Shown: piece by piece, positions 11,102-23,892 of the stretch
Position numbering within the stretch: the stretch's first letter is position 1
Layout of the letters: every line of letters begins with the position of its first letter
Source of the DNA: Hygrocybe punicea
Lineage: Eukaryota; Basidiomycota; Agaricomycetes; Agaricales; Hygrophoraceae
NCBI GenBank assembly: GCA_963556145.1
Contig: OY744467.1
Location: forward strand, 3,348,001-3,412,000
Length of the DNA stretch: 64,000 nt
Direction of reading: 5' to 3'
The notes under the pieces: model-generated
Database searches by the model: none
What the model was told of the DNA's origin: nothing
Seen by the model: the letters and a program-made list of their open reading frames with translations, nothing else
Program-made: the position numbers and the translations under genes

Positions 11102-11413
11102 TCCCCTCCCTTCTCCCTCTCCTTCTCCCTCCCTCCCCCGCCTCCTTCTCCCGAGTCCCACCTCCCTCTTTCCCCTTTACTCCCCCTCCCTTTCCTTCTC
11201 CCTTTCCCCTTCCCCTTTCCCCCTCTCTTTCCCCCTCCCCTCCTCCCCCTTTCCTCCTCCCTCTCACTTTCCCTTTCCCCTCCCTTTCTCTCTTCCTTTC
11301 CCCCTCCCCCCTTTCCCCCTCCCCTTCACCTTCCCTCTCCCCCCCTTCCCTTTCCCCCTCCCCCATTCCCATTCTAATTCCCCTCTCCCTCCCATTCTCT
11401 CTGTCACTCCCCC
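11102..11413. repeat. ~310-bp polypyrimidine/polypurine tract
   Basis: The plus strand is almost all C and T (CCCCTCCC, CCTTTCC blocks) with few purine interruptions. Mirror-type blocks could form triplex H-DNA. Proline/serine-rich translations of it are artefacts of composition. Confidence 0.8.
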
Positions 11414-12987
11414 TCTTAACTTTCACACTTCCCGCTTCTTCCTCATCCCATATACTTAATATTAATGGTGTAAATAATTTGTGAAATATTAAATTTTATC
11501 TTGTATATGGTGTTATCAATATTGAGAGTACAGAACATTAACCAAGAATTGGGAGACTATCTTTAATAAAAACTTGAGAAATATGGGCTGTCAAGATGAC
11601 CATAATATGGCAGCTGTAATTGAATAAAACCTGGCTTTGGAGTGAAATGATAGCAACCCATAGCACAACTTAGGAGATGGTGAATATTTCTAATCCAGTA
11701 TCAATTCCTTGGCATGAATGATGATGAATTAATAGTGATTCCATACCAGACAACTCCAGATATTATGAATTTATGAAACAATTCAGATTGAGACACAAGG
11801 TTCTTAGATATCCAGTGCTAGTTTATAAGAATAAATGTATTGTTGGAATAAACTAGAGGAAGTGCCAACTTTGTTGGCAAGAACCTTGCTTGATGTGGCT
11901 AGACAACATGTACAAGATCTTATTGTCACATGTTGTATATATGTCATTTACACCCCCACACAATTCTGTATATGTACATTTACTTTACTCTAAGTGATGC
12001 CTCTGAATGCTTCTCTTATAACTGCCTTGTGAAGTAAAATCACTTTGCTAAGCCTCACTGTGATCGTGAGTCAGGTTGAACGTCACCCATTAGATTGACC
12101 TAGGGTCGCGGTACAATTAACCTATTACAGGCCAAAAATCACCAGATCCAGGTGAAAACAAACTACTATTAGGTCATTTACTCTAGGATGAAAAGTAATC
12201 TATAAATGCAAAAATCATCCTGGTAGGGTTAATCGTACCTGGGTGCTTGGACCAGCATTAGCGTGAGAAATCTGATCATGTAAGGACATTTTGGAATTGA
12301 TGCTGCCATCAAGGCTTTATGTCTGGCAATGCACGGTCAGTAATGGTGAGCGATCGCATACGTATCTGTCTGGTAATCACTGGTACCTTGCCCGTAACTG
12401 ACAAGTCGTACGGCGTTTCTACTGCAGTCCTACAAAACAATACAGACTCTAAATTGTCATTGGTCGTCTATATATCATGGATGTACTTGCTCTTTCGAAT
12501 TCAGCAAGAGTTTGTCATCTCCGTTTCATTCGCAAAATACACCTCCATGGCAAAACTGGGCCGGTGATCATTCGTTCTCTCAAGTCTGTCTGGTGCCGTT
12601 TCTCGACTGATGACTTGCAAGGCCTAGGGGACTAGCATCATCGGCAAGATTTCACCCAATGAGTTTGATTGCACATTAGCAAATTACAATCTAGCAGCAG
12701 AATGATTGAAATCAGGCTAGCATGGAGCTGGTTTGCGACGGTTATAATTATGAGAACCGGAGCTGTCAATTTCACTGGAGGCTTGTAGCCTTTCTCATTA
12801 CAGGACAGTACGATAAAGAGGACTAGTGATGAGAAATATATATTTCTTTCGAGCATAGACTGTACAAAATTGAGACGACGGTACATCCACTGTGAGATCC
12901 AGCGACTATCAGACTGACCTACAGCGGATTTTCTGGCCTGATGTTAGTGTCAAGACGTTGAACAGCCTTCACCACAGCTCGCTTGGC
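11414..12987. other. intergenic DNA, no gene recognised
   Basis: AT-rich DNA with only short unrelated frames. One small TIR element at 12110-12239 is listed separately. Confidence 0.4.
12110..12239. mobile_element. 130-bp MITE candidate
   Basis: The left end GGTACAATTAACCTA and right end TAGGGTTAATCGTACC are inverted repeats of about 15 bp with one mismatch and one indel. No coding capacity. A target duplication is not clear. Confidence 0.45.
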
Positions 12988-14377
12988 TCAAATTTTGGCT
13001 AGAACACTGTTCTGAGCGGGGGCAACCAGTAGTGGCAAATGATCTGGAAAGATCATACTGTGGGGAATGTCAGTATTGAAGACACTGTTTGGCTTCCAGC
13101 ATTGTTGGGCTCACCGATTCCACCATTCCAAGAGATCGTTGACTTCATCTGCTTCATCAGGATCTTGCAGGAGCTCCAAGATGCTGGCATAGAATCGCTC
13201 TGAATCGGTTGCAGTATCTGTCCTTGAGAACGTAGGAGATGATGAGAGACTGAAATGAACCTGGAGGATATTAGAGTTATCCTTGCATCAATTTGCGGAC
13301 ATATACTCACTTGAGTGACCACGTAGGCAATAGATGCTTGCGTTACACGTGTCATGCCATGAATATGGGCATTCCCCAAACGTGTAGCTCTAGCTTCCTT
13401 GCCAACAGAACTTGGGGACAAGAAAATATGTTAATATGCCTAGTTTGCGAGCATGCGTTATTAAACATTCGAGCCAAGAGACGGCGGACTCACCAAGACA
13501 ATAATTGCGCTTCTGAGGAGGCCCTTCCATGGATCGTCTGGGTCGTAAGAGTATTCATGATATAGGAATATCGGCCACTGGTCCCCTGACACCTGAAGAA
13601 GGCCATTTCGAAGATTTTCCTTTGTCCTGGAAAATGTGAGATCATGTTGAGTGTGAGAGGAACATTGCACACTCAATATCTGACCAGTCAAGTCCGGCTG
13701 GACAGAGGAGGTATCCTGTGCTGTCGTGATTGAAACCGTGATCCGTTTTGATATTGCGCGCAAGTGGGGGATCGAGAGATTGTCCTTTGGGAGTGATCCA
13801 ATCAATAATGACACCTTTTAGGCTCTTGGTGTCATCTGATCTTGCACTAGAAACTCCCTTCTGGATCTACATGAACAGGACAGTAACTTAGGCTGTCAAC
13901 GATGGATCGAGGGCGGACACACCAAATCAGCAACTAGGCGAAGTTCTTCTTCGGAGCTTGCCAAAAGTCGGCTCTGAAGACCAGGAATCATTTGAATAAG
14001 AGCTTGGAAAACACGATGTTCTTTGTCCTCCCTTTGGTGGAGGCCAATCATTCATTTAGTGTAACGAATTAGTAAGACATACTGAATTGTGAGAACGTTG
14101 TTAGTATCACTCGCAAGCTTATTGATGCAGAGAAGTCTGTTCTTTAACAGAGTTCGGATGCTGCATAATGCATGTTCTGTTTGACCGAAATGTCGTCCAT
14201 GATGTATGAGCGGATCAGCGAGGCAGCTGGCAAGATGACGCAAGTTGGTGGCATAGACGAAGCGGCAGGAATTACATACGGTTTTTTTCTCGGGCCAACT
14301 TGCAGAGCATCCTCTTCTTCCTGGCATGGCCGACGTTGACCAGATCCCGACGCATACGGATTCATGTCTTCAGACAT
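12988..14377 (-). pseudogene. DUF6698-like protein gene, one premature stop
   Basis: A spliced model with small GT-AG introns can be followed from ATG 14377 to the TGA at 12988. The protein starts MSEDMNPYASGSG; later segments include HHGRHFGQTEHALCS, EDKEHRVFQALIQMIPGL, SDDTKSLKGVIIDWI, VSGDQWPIFLYHEY, ARATRLGNAHIHGMTRVT and NDLLEWWNR, ending with SVLAKI. This order of motifs matches, from memory, the DUF6698 family of basidiomycetes; its function is unknown. In the model every splice phase agrees, but a TAA at 13431-13433 lies in frame just after the exon acceptor, where the family has a lysine. It lies just outside the left inverted arm and reads away from it. Confidence 0.7.
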
Positions 14378-14721
14378 TGTTAAAGCTAGGACTTCAATAC
14401 CTACTATACAGAAAGGAATGTTGGGGTAGCAAGACTGGTGGTCGTTTTGGAATAGCTCTGATATTTATAGTTATGAGCTGGTCCGACACCTTGTCACGAG
14501 TCCTGTGGGGCGACCTCGCCAGAAAATTTCCGAGAATGATCATCTATGCCAGTTAGCGAGAGCAGATCATCGTGAACTTACGTATATATGACATGGGGGG
14601 TACAAGTTTGTCATCATGAGCCCCAGCCATTACACAGGCCATATACCCATCACATCGGTACAGCCAGGAGACAAGAATGTCAAACAAGTTTTGAGCAAAG
14701 TTATTGTATGAGGTAGAATTG

Positions 14722-16455
14722 ATCGAGAATGAGAGCTGAGGCGATCATCGGCTAGAATTCAGGAAGCAGTAGGGGAAGTCATGCACGCGTATATGCACCA
14801 GTCACTCGGATACAGACGATTGACAATATATGTTTAAATGCGAGTCCTCGGCTATTCTCGGCGATGAATTGATGGAAGTGTTCTCAGGGCGAGAGGGACT
14901 AACCTAAAGGTAGTTGTGAGTCCCAGTTTCAAGGTACCAGATCAACGCAGGTACCATGGAATTCGAATCCATCTCACGCAATCCAGTTTCGGTATCAGTG
15001 GTGACAATCTCCACCCAGAGGCTCCCTACACGACATTGGTTGATCGGTGCTGATGAATAGTCATCCATTACCTCTGAGATGCCAACGGCTGCAGTAAGAC
15101 GGACAATTGGTACTCAACATCTTCACTGCTAAAACTCCCGCTAGAGGTGTATGGACGCATTGATATCTGGGTGATGAATGTGGTGTGTTTTCGGCTCTGT
15201 GGCTAGCGGGTAATTGGCGTCCTCTCTTCTCCCCTGCCCGTGAACCGATGGTAGCAATGGCCTACAGAATTTTGTCATCATAGGACGCTTGGGTTGTGAA
15301 CGCATCGTACTCACTTCCAATGATTCACGGTGTCCTTCTGGCTCACGTTGCCAGGCGAGTGACACATTTGTACAGTGTTCGTTCAACAAAAGACGAAGAA
15401 TGGGTACCGGTACAAGGAACAATCTACTTGAGTCCACTGAATAAAATCCATCATTTCATCGCTGTAAATCTACTCAAAACATCAGAAAATAACAGGCACA
15501 TTAAATAACTTGATTAGACCTACACAATTTCAGACCGGCAGGGAACGAGCTCGAGGTCCTCCGAGGGTGGCGATCTTCTTGACTATTCTGGTTTCCGTCA
15601 GCCGATCACGACTTGAACATGTTCGGGCCAGGATCTTACTCACCGGACAAAGAACCGTCCGATCTTGGTCGGTGGGGACTGCGGGAGCTGATCGGGAGCG
15701 CTGTAGTGGTGGTAATGGTGTATTTCATATATATGGTAATGCAAATGCGTCGGGTTTCCGGCCGTATGAGTATGGGTATGGTTATGGTTCTCGACACGCA
15801 GATCGCGTCCGGCGTTGTACTGGTTGCCGCCGACATTGTGCCGATCACTGACGTGGTAGTGATCACCGACGTGGCGCTGATCACCGACGTTGTACTGATC
15901 GCTGCCAACAGTGTTGAGTGTGCTGCTTGTGAAGTTGGTGGTCATGGTCAAGAAGTGGTTTGAACGCCGAAACAAGAGGTCCAATCGAGGTATCTGTCCA
16001 AATGATGTGGTGTGCATAGAAATGCCCAAAAAATTCATTCTCCACGAGTAATGGTGATCTCAATATGCAATTAGTGAGAAGAGAGAAAGAGCTTGTCAGG
16101 TCAAATACCTCCTCCTGCTCAATTGTGTAAATCCGGTGATTCTCTGCGCTTTGAGGCTAGTCGTGGCTCCTCATACAGCTGTGCTGTTCCAAATTGGTCC
16201 TCTTCCATCCTGCACACATCGTAGTCCAAGGCACTGCGATACCCCCCAGTATTCGCTGACGATCCTGGCATCTAACATGAGTCCCCTGTATGTCATGCCA
16301 CCCATGTCGGTCGTATGGCAAGCATCCATACAAGAATCTGTACGTAACAAGAGCATGTAATTTTCAGCTCTTTCACTATTGGGTTGGTAACATACCTGCC
16401 TCGAACCAAAACTATACATGCCTTCACCAATATTATCTCGAACTTCTTTGCTTGG
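14722..16455. repeat. long inverted repeat, left arm (1.73 kb)
   Basis: The reverse complement of 25145-26878 with no net indel over the core (paired positions sum to 41602). Central parts look identical; differences cluster at both ends (for example four in ~57 bp around 16340-16395). It contains the minus-strand copy of the repeat gene described at 25657-26698. Confidence 0.93.
14904..15945 (-). CDS. hypothetical multi-exon gene in the inverted arm, left copy
   Basis: The mirror copy of the gene at 25657-26698. The N-terminal exon (ATG at 15945) encodes a run of six-residue repeats (GDQYNV-type) and a histidine-rich stretch. The last exons encode VEIVTTDTETGLREMD and end IWYLETGTHNYL, stop at 14904. 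I saw no protein difference from the right copy in these segments. I do not recognise the family. Exon borders between the first and last exons are uncertain. Confidence 0.5.
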
Positions 16456-16995
16456 GAATGGCTGCGTGTGGTGACTACCAAGGATCTTGATTGATCATGA
16501 TTCAGAGTTGTACACGACGGTGTAGTTGTCACGTGATATCATTTGTGTAAGAACAATGTATACATGTAGGGATCTCTCAGTAAGTGGTCCTGATGCCAGC
16601 TGCCAATATGACATATACCAAGGAGCCGAAGACTAAGCATCCAGATATCTTCGAGCATTCTTGATGCAACACGAAGCTGTTCACCCGATGAAAAGTTGTA
16701 GCTGTTTCATGAAATCGACATCAGCAACAACTCTTGGCTTACGCAGCCGAGTCTCAGTAACACTGTCAATGGAGATAGAGGCGGGATGTGCTGATTTACT
16801 GGATCTCCTTTAGCATACCATTGACATAGAAGATATTTGGACTTACAGATGGTCGAGGAGACCAGCTCTGTGAAATAGTCGTGGACAAATTGGGCAATGG
16901 AAGTTGTAGCCCTGTCAATGCGGGTGTTCAGCAACCATTTTTGCCTCCTTAATTGCCCGATTCCTCTCCTTTCTATGGACGGCTTGTTTGAATGT

Positions 16996-19068
16996 TCAAC
17001 TCGATTCTATCTGGGCAATCGAGAAGGCGTAAGTGTTGTCGCAAAAAATTCTATCATGTGTCAGCGACTTCCAGGCATGCCACAATGTGGAATGAAATTG
17101 CAGGACGTCGTCACCGGCATCAGTAGCGACCCGATGTTGCTGTAATTCAGCGCATATCCTTCGCGTCTGGCTGAGATTATCGATTGAGATGAAGTCGCAT
17201 GCGATCTTCATGGCATCAATTTGATTACTGACCTAAGAGGTTGAGACAACTTTAACACGATATATATGAGCATCCAAAAAGGTCACAGACTTGGTGCGCG
17301 CAACCGGCAGGTATAAAAATTGCTTCGCCAGTGAACTGGCGTATGGTGAAGGGGCGTACTCCATATCGTGCTTCGAGCTCCTTGAGCATGGTTTCGGTGA
17401 AATAAACCGTCTGTGAATGGATGGGATGCCCAGGACCCGAGAAACCTGCATTTTTTCGGAGAAAGTCGCAGATGACTGATGAGGCATTGGGAGGAAAGAT
17501 TCTCCACAATGCGTAACTATGTTGCTGCTCATGGCGACCTGAGGTCCATACCATGATATTGACAGCATCTGTCATGTCAAGATGGAGCTTGGTAGAACCA
17601 GAATGCTGGTCGTCCTCTATTGAACCATACGCAATGTACATTTTTGGACCTTGAGACCACTCGCTGAATTCCTGGGGCTTGCAGACAACAAGATGATTCC
17701 CTACCTAGATCTGGAGCAACTCCATTGAGTGGAAAATGCGCAGCCATGTTGAGGACACCATCCAGATGCGCAACATCTCCAAATGGAACGGCACTCATGA
17801 AAGCACTGAAAAGCTCAGGGAATTCATCCCGAAAGTGAGTCTGCGGTGGCCAATCCTGTAGAGAATGGCAATCAGGCAAAGAACATCAACTACAGGAGAG
17901 CTACCTTAAGTTTCAATATCTGTCTTTGGTCACCAATACTGTGGAAATTCCAGAAAAAGTCCGAAACTGTCGCTTGTTGCATGTTATCAGTCTCGCAATC
18001 AACAAGAGTGACCTTTTGTGTGCCATATCTCTCAATAAAATATTCTGGGCCCCAATCACCCTGGAGATGAGCATGTATACCCATCACCACTATGGGAATG
18101 CCTTGAGACCAGTATCGCCGAAACTCAGAAAAAGGAGCATTTCGAGAGAGCCTGGGAACTTCATATGAAGCAAGAGGATCAAGACAATGACGTAGATCAG
18201 GGTTTCTATAAGGAGAGTTAATAGGTGATTTTCGAACGTAGGATGATGTCTGACCTTGAATCATATTCCCGCAAAAGGCACTCCATCGCCGACATTGCTG
18301 TTTCAATCTCATCGTGACGGAAGCGGGTGACTGGATAAAAATCAATCTGGGCATGTGGTACTCCCGAGATGATCGAGCATATTGAAGCTTTGATATCCCC
18401 CTGATAACAAAAGGAGGAAAGGATCAATGGTGCTTAACCTATCGTCTCGTACCCACCTTTTTGATATTGTCATAGCAAGGCAGACATAATTCCCGACCGC
18501 AGATGGAGCAGAGCCAGGTCTGCGAGAAAAGCGCAGTGTTGCACACATCTGGTCAAGAGAGGATTCGTGAATCTTCAAGGCTCCATGATTCTGAACTTAC
18601 CACAAGTCACTCGCTCATCAATCTCCTGGCTGCGACATATAAGATTCGGTCGTTGTTGATGAATACGCTCATTCACGAGAATAGGGAGTAGAATTGATGC
18701 ACAGGCTCGCTGGATCCTATTAGGGACATAAAGGATTGATGCATGCGCAACGTACTCTCTTCGATTGGATCTCCTCGAGTGTGAACTTGCGGTTGAATAT
18801 TTGAGGATAGTGTGGGGGGGGCATCCTTGTATTTGAATGTCATGAAGTTTTCTCCAGGACCATCGTTGTCCCCGATGGTCCAGGAAGCTGAAATTACTGT
18901 GATAAGTCGGGTTCATTGTAAGGCAGTAAACTTACCAGCAAAACGACAAGCAGCCGCAGAACTTCTGGAGTTTTCGCAAACATGACATTTAGAAAGTCTC
19001 TTGAACGAAACATTTCGACCTTGACTTCTTGCTTTGCAAGTGCCAGTTTGTATGACGGTGTATGTCAT
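16996..19068 (-). pseudogene. KDM3-like JmjC-domain protein gene, one frameshift
   Basis: A nine-exon model (19068-18936, 18887-18756, 18709-18601, 18548-18457, 18400-18255, 18205-17905, 17855-17705, 17649-17291, 17232-16996) has introns of 46-58 bp. All phases agree for a ~552-residue protein if one C in an 8-C run at 18814-18821 is discounted. A Cys-rich finger (VTCDVCN, WLCSICGRELCLPCY) precedes a JmjC domain: WSQGIPIVVMGIHAHLQGDW, then the Fe(II) ligands HLD near 17580, and the second His in CAHQV near 17297. This order is that of KDM3/JMJD1 histone H3K9 demethylases, which are Fe(II)/2-oxoglutarate dioxygenases. All three metal ligands are present. The gene sits between the inverted arms beside a CACTA transposase, so it may be transposon cargo. 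Confidence 0.82.
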
Positions 19069-19501
19069 ATAGTAAATCCTTCCGCGGAAGGCCGCAGAAG
19101 AATTAGTCGAATTCAAGCGGAGATCCGGAAGGCAGTCTCCGCGCAAACTGATTATAACTATGTATACGTATACTTGGAGCAAGCCTCGACAGAAAAGCGG
19201 AAACTATGCTTATAATCCTACCCCAAAGTTCATGTTGCGAGGGCGCGATCCGGCTCAGTGTGGCTACAGAGGTTTCGCTAACACAGAACCCGTCTTGGTC
19301 GCGATCGCGCGATTCGCCACGACAATTCCTCAGTGTAATTATAACTTCAGTATATCATTTGCAGTAACTTGTTCTAAGTTACCGGAATGGCTTTCGATAC
19401 TGAGGCCTGAGGGACTGATGCTGAAAATCGACGGAACGGTTCCGGTACCGGTAACGTTGTTTCCGGATGTACCCACGTTTCACTGCTGAAGCCCCCTAAT
19501 C

Positions 19502-20378
19502 ATGCACAGAGCTATGACTGCCAGTACAACCCTATCGACCCCCCTCGATCCAAGCGACACTTGCCAGGACCCATCTTCTTTTCCACCCACCCGCAGGCCA
19601 ACATCACTAACTCATATACATACACCACCCTCACCAACTTCCGCACCATCTCAAAAGCATCCGCCCAACTCACCATTTTCTGTCTCCCGACTCTATCTGT
19701 CCTCCGATGACATCTACGACCACGCAGGACCGTCGAGCATCAATATTAGTGCATCTGTTAGTCCTCACATCTTATCATCATCCCCCAAACCATCTGAATC
19801 TTGCCCAGACAAATCTTGGCAATGGCTGGTCAAGGGAGCCGAGATTCCTCAAGCTTGACGTCAAGGAGTTCTCGGCAGAGCGAAGTCTCGCCACTCTCCA
19901 TGCTGCACACAGTTGCTTAGTGGCGGAGGAGCGTGTTGCTATCAGACGGTTAAAGGAAATATCAATCCTACGAGGAGTACTGCGCAGGCTCCAGTCTGAA
20001 AACAAACCCAGCGCCTACGACCAAGCACAACAAGCACTCGCCATCGCGCGTGCTGTTCGCAAAATGCTATTAGTCGAGAAGAGACTAGCTGTCCAACGTA
20101 TCAGTGAGGCGGAACTACATCTGCAGGCCGAGCATGATGGGGAAGAAGTGGTGAAGGGCAAGCTCGTGCTTGCAGAATGGCAGCTGGGGGAGCTTCTCAA
20201 TGAGATTAATTCACAAGGACTATCATCAACTTTCCCCGATGTCCACGACACTAGTACTGTACCATATTCACCTCAGCATCCTTGCCCTTACTCGGACAAC
20301 AGCGAGTCCGAGCTTGAGTCTGATGCGAGCGGCTTAGAATCGTTCTTTGACACGACTGAAGGTGGCGAAGGGGGCTAA
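19502..20378 (+). CDS. coiled-coil hypothetical protein, copy 1
   Basis: The main frame runs 19707-20378 (223 codons). An overlapping serine/proline-rich frame (19502-19858) precedes it in another phase; the same arrangement exists in the second copy, so splicing or a second start may join them. The core (about residues 55-170) is rich in Leu, Glu, Arg and Ala with heptad spacing and predicts a long coiled coil. The tail is acidic (SESELESDASGLES). I do not recognise it. A direct duplicate lies at 31663-32536, ~12.15 kb downstream. Confidence 0.6.
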
Positions 20379-20471
20379 ATATATATATATCAACGTTAAC
20401 GTTAACGATATCGATATAACTGTTATAATTAATTATATAATGTGATTATAACACATTGCCAAAATTATTTA

Positions 20472-23400
20472 TTATTTATAACAACAAACACGTCGCGAGG
20501 TAAAGAGGATACCCGACTTAATAATATATATGCCGAGGATAAATCGATCAATGATTGCCCATTTGTTCCTGTCCAGAATTCGACCAACCAAACATTGCAC
20601 ACTCGTTACATCAACAACATGGGTTGCACCATCGGATGAATAGAGATGAATGTTGAGAACTCGTAACTGAGGGTCAGGATCATCGAGGGAACAAGTCCTG
20701 ATCGCTGCTAGAAATATTGTAGTTGCACCGGTGAGGCCAAGTTCTGTACATCCTGCCTTGAATTGAACTATATAGATGTGTTGTAACTGGCCATAGAAGG
20801 TCTGAAGTTCATATTCAGGCCGACGGCGAGCCTGGCGGGCATATTTGTCAACTAGCATCTCATACTGCAGTTTTTCTATGATTAGTATATAAATGGTGGG
20901 TGGAGGATGTAAATTATCATACCCTCACATATGTTGCGTCTCGAGTATCATCACGAGTAGAAACCAGAGATGAAGTGTGTATGGTGTCACCAGCATCAGA
21001 ATCAACGCGACGAATCTTGCCCCATTCTTCAACACCAACATCCTTCAAGTGCTTCTTCACGATGTGGATGTTAACGTCAAATCGAGTTGCGAGTGCACCA
21101 GCAATGCTTGCAATGAGATTCTCTGTGGGTCTAGCACGAGATCTCGGAGGAAGTAACAAACATGATGGATCTGTAAGAAGGAATGCTGAGATGCAAAGCT
21201 TTCAAGAGAATTGCACATACATTGATGGTGGGAAAAAGCTCCAGCAATGGAACGAGGTGACCGTAGTGCGAGGACTTCAGAAATATTATACATATTGGCT
21301 ATCTGATTGAGTTGCGTCATCTCAATAATAAAGCGATTGAGTGAGGCGAATGGGAACCGGCGACTTCGAATTGCCCTTTTCAGGGTACCACAAAAGCGTT
21401 CCATCGGAAATGCCCAATAGGCCCAGACTGGTCCCAGAGCCTTGATACTATCTGCTATATGCAAAAGTGCATGAACCGTGAGAGTACAAGTGGAGAGTCG
21501 GTCAGGGTCGTGTTGATAATATATACTGTTGCAAATTTCAACGAGAGCAAGTCAACCACTGTGTGATGTATACTCACTCTTCGTATGCTTCTACCCATTG
21601 GATGAATCCTTGTTTGACTTCTTCAATTTGTTCGTCCGTGATTTCAAATTGGAGACAGATATTAAGTAGGTAGACCAAGTGAACGAAGTGATTGTAATAT
21701 TTCGGACGCTGGAATCGCCGCCGCAGCAATACAGGGCCAAGATACATTGTCCAAAAGGACCACATTTCCGCAGTGTAGTACGATCAGTCTGTTGCAATAT
21801 TGGGCACACGAGTGCCAAATGCTGATGGGATGTTGGATCCTGAGGCTGCGGTGGCTTCTCCTATTGCGTCCCAGACAGATTTGGATAATTGGTATGACTC
21901 GATGCCTTGATCTAGCCCTCTACAACTCCCCGTCCACAGGAGGACAAGATTTATAATCAAATTCTCCCAGATGAGATGCATAAAGTCATATGGAAAGGAG
22001 ATGGGAAATGAGATTGAAGGCAGATAGAAGAGGATGGAAATGCCTTTAATTCCGTATGCCTTTGCCAGAAATTTCGCTTCCACATCGGTCCGTGCGCTCT
22101 GCAGTTCATTAGCTTGAGAGTGCAGCTCATTGTGAGTGCGCATAGGCAGATTTTTGGGATCGAATACTTTGATAGCAGTCGAGGTCACCTGAACATCAGG
22201 GTGCCGAGATCGGTCGAGTGGGACATAGTGTGTAGTTGCACGAGAGCCGGGAACTTGTAAACCCGTTATCTTGCACATGTGACATGGCAGGATACCATTA
22301 TGGCCTTTCATACGCATCAGCAAAGCGATAGCTGGAATATCACCGAACGCGAGGATGAGAAAGGTTCGAAGGCAGAAAACAGTTTCTGTCAATACATCAA
22401 AGGCTCGGATGCTGACAAGGAGGCGGAGAAGTTCTTGGACAGCTGGCCACAGAAAAGAATCTGAATCGACCGGTTTTTTTGGACCGATAACACCTAGGGC
22501 TAGGATAGATTCGACATGGAAGTGTATATCAGGTGGAAGGTTATAGTTGAATAGTATGAAGGCCCAAGCTGACGCCTTATGCTTCTTGAATGGCGAAAAG
22601 CCGTCGGTAGACAATCCTAACACGACATCACGGTGATCTTCGAAATATCTGTGGAATAATTTCTGACCGTTGAGTCGAACATGTTGGCCACACAGGGAGC
22701 GATAATGAGAGCCATCAAAAATGTCATTGGTGTTGCCTGGGGTGTGCTTGTGTACACGAGCTCTGTACTGCATTTGCTCTGCCATGCGGCAATTTCCTAC
22801 AAAGCCAACCAAGCGCGGTGTGATGGGAATATAGGTGTATTTCCTGCGTGGCGTACCATCCGGACGATATCGAGCTTCCCCACAGTAAGGACACTTGGAG
22901 AGATTCATGTGGGGGCCTACATAGCAGCAACATGCATTTGGACAACAATCGTACTGCTCGGGTTGGAATCCAGAGAGAAAGGTGATACGGGAGCGCGTTT
23001 TGTCCAGTCCGGGTAACGGAGGATCGCTGGGGAATGCGTAAGGTAACTTTCGAAAGTCCTCATCAGTTGTATGTGTCTGGACCTTGTAGGAGAAGGCGCG
23101 GCAGATGGCAAGGTCGTATTCGCTCAATTTCTCAGCTGAAGGTGGATGGTAAGTGGAGGTCCTCGGATTACCGCTACACAAGACTCACCGATCCTTGCCG
23201 CATCCTGTTCATAGCCTTCGCCCAATTGATCCCATGCGGACAGTCCGGCAGCCTCGAATCGATCCCAATCAATTACGCCAGTATCGATATGGTCATCATC
23301 TTTGTCTACGCCAGGGCCATCACTACCTTCCTCGTCTTCGATGTCAGAATTGGCAGTATCCGGATTGGGATTCCACCTGTCGCAGATCGAATGTTCTACA

Positions 23401-23678
23401 GCTTTGATTGCGCCAGCAGCGGCTGCAGCCTGCTCAGTTCTCAGCGGGAACCGCAAGAATTCAATTTTCATACCAGTCACTTCTTCTTCCTGAATGCTTG
23501 TCCCTTCTTCTTCTGATGTCTGTTCTGGATCGATGTCGAACACTCGACATTGTTTGGATGGCAGGCGAGGCGGAGGAGAAAGTAGAGGTTGCCGTTGCAA
23601 TGCATGATGGGCTCGTTCCCGCGAGTGTGACATGTACTGTTGACAGTGAATACAGAAGACATCTGTGTCTCGCGGCAT
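20472..23678 (-). pseudogene. CACTA (En/Spm) TNP2-like transposase, one nonsense codon
   Basis: A five-exon model (23678-23189, 23135-21578, 21525-21221, 21170-20923, 20864-20472) has introns of 50-58 bp. All phases agree, for a ~997-residue protein. In order it shows an N-terminal finger (CIHCQQYMSHSRERAHH), a CxC-rich region (CCPNACCCYVG, CPYCGEARYRPDG), the TNP2 core (LGLSTDGFSPFKKHKASAW, CHMCKITGL), WAFPMERFCGTLKRAIRSR, LLPPRSRARP and a C-terminal block (ELQTFYGQLQHIYIVQF, VTSVQCLVGRIL). It would cut and paste CACTA elements. A TGA at 21784-21786 interrupts exon 2, within a stretch otherwise open on both sides; CGA to TGA is the simplest origin. CACTA terminal repeats were not identified. 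Confidence 0.88.
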
Positions 23679-23892
23679 ATCTCGCGGTATGACGATGGAA
23701 CTTATCTTTGGAGCGTCATGACGAAAACATAAGAATAATAAGAATAATAAATAAATAAATAAAGTTGTATCGAAAATTAGAACGAACAGCACATCGGCTA
23801 ATTATCTGTTTCGACTGGATCCGACACCCGAGAATGAACCTAATAACATTAACAATAACAACAGTAAGCAACATATATATGGGAGGCAACTG

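Noticed and set aside
10893..11459. Gln/Gly/Pro/Ser-rich ORF of 188 codons
   Set aside because: It spans a CAG tract and a polypyrimidine tract, and a second frame is equally open; no conserved motif.
11844..12058. Possible solo copia-type LTR starting TGTTGGAATAA
   Set aside because: No second copy, no matching CA end with a target duplication, and no PBS or PPT context in the window.
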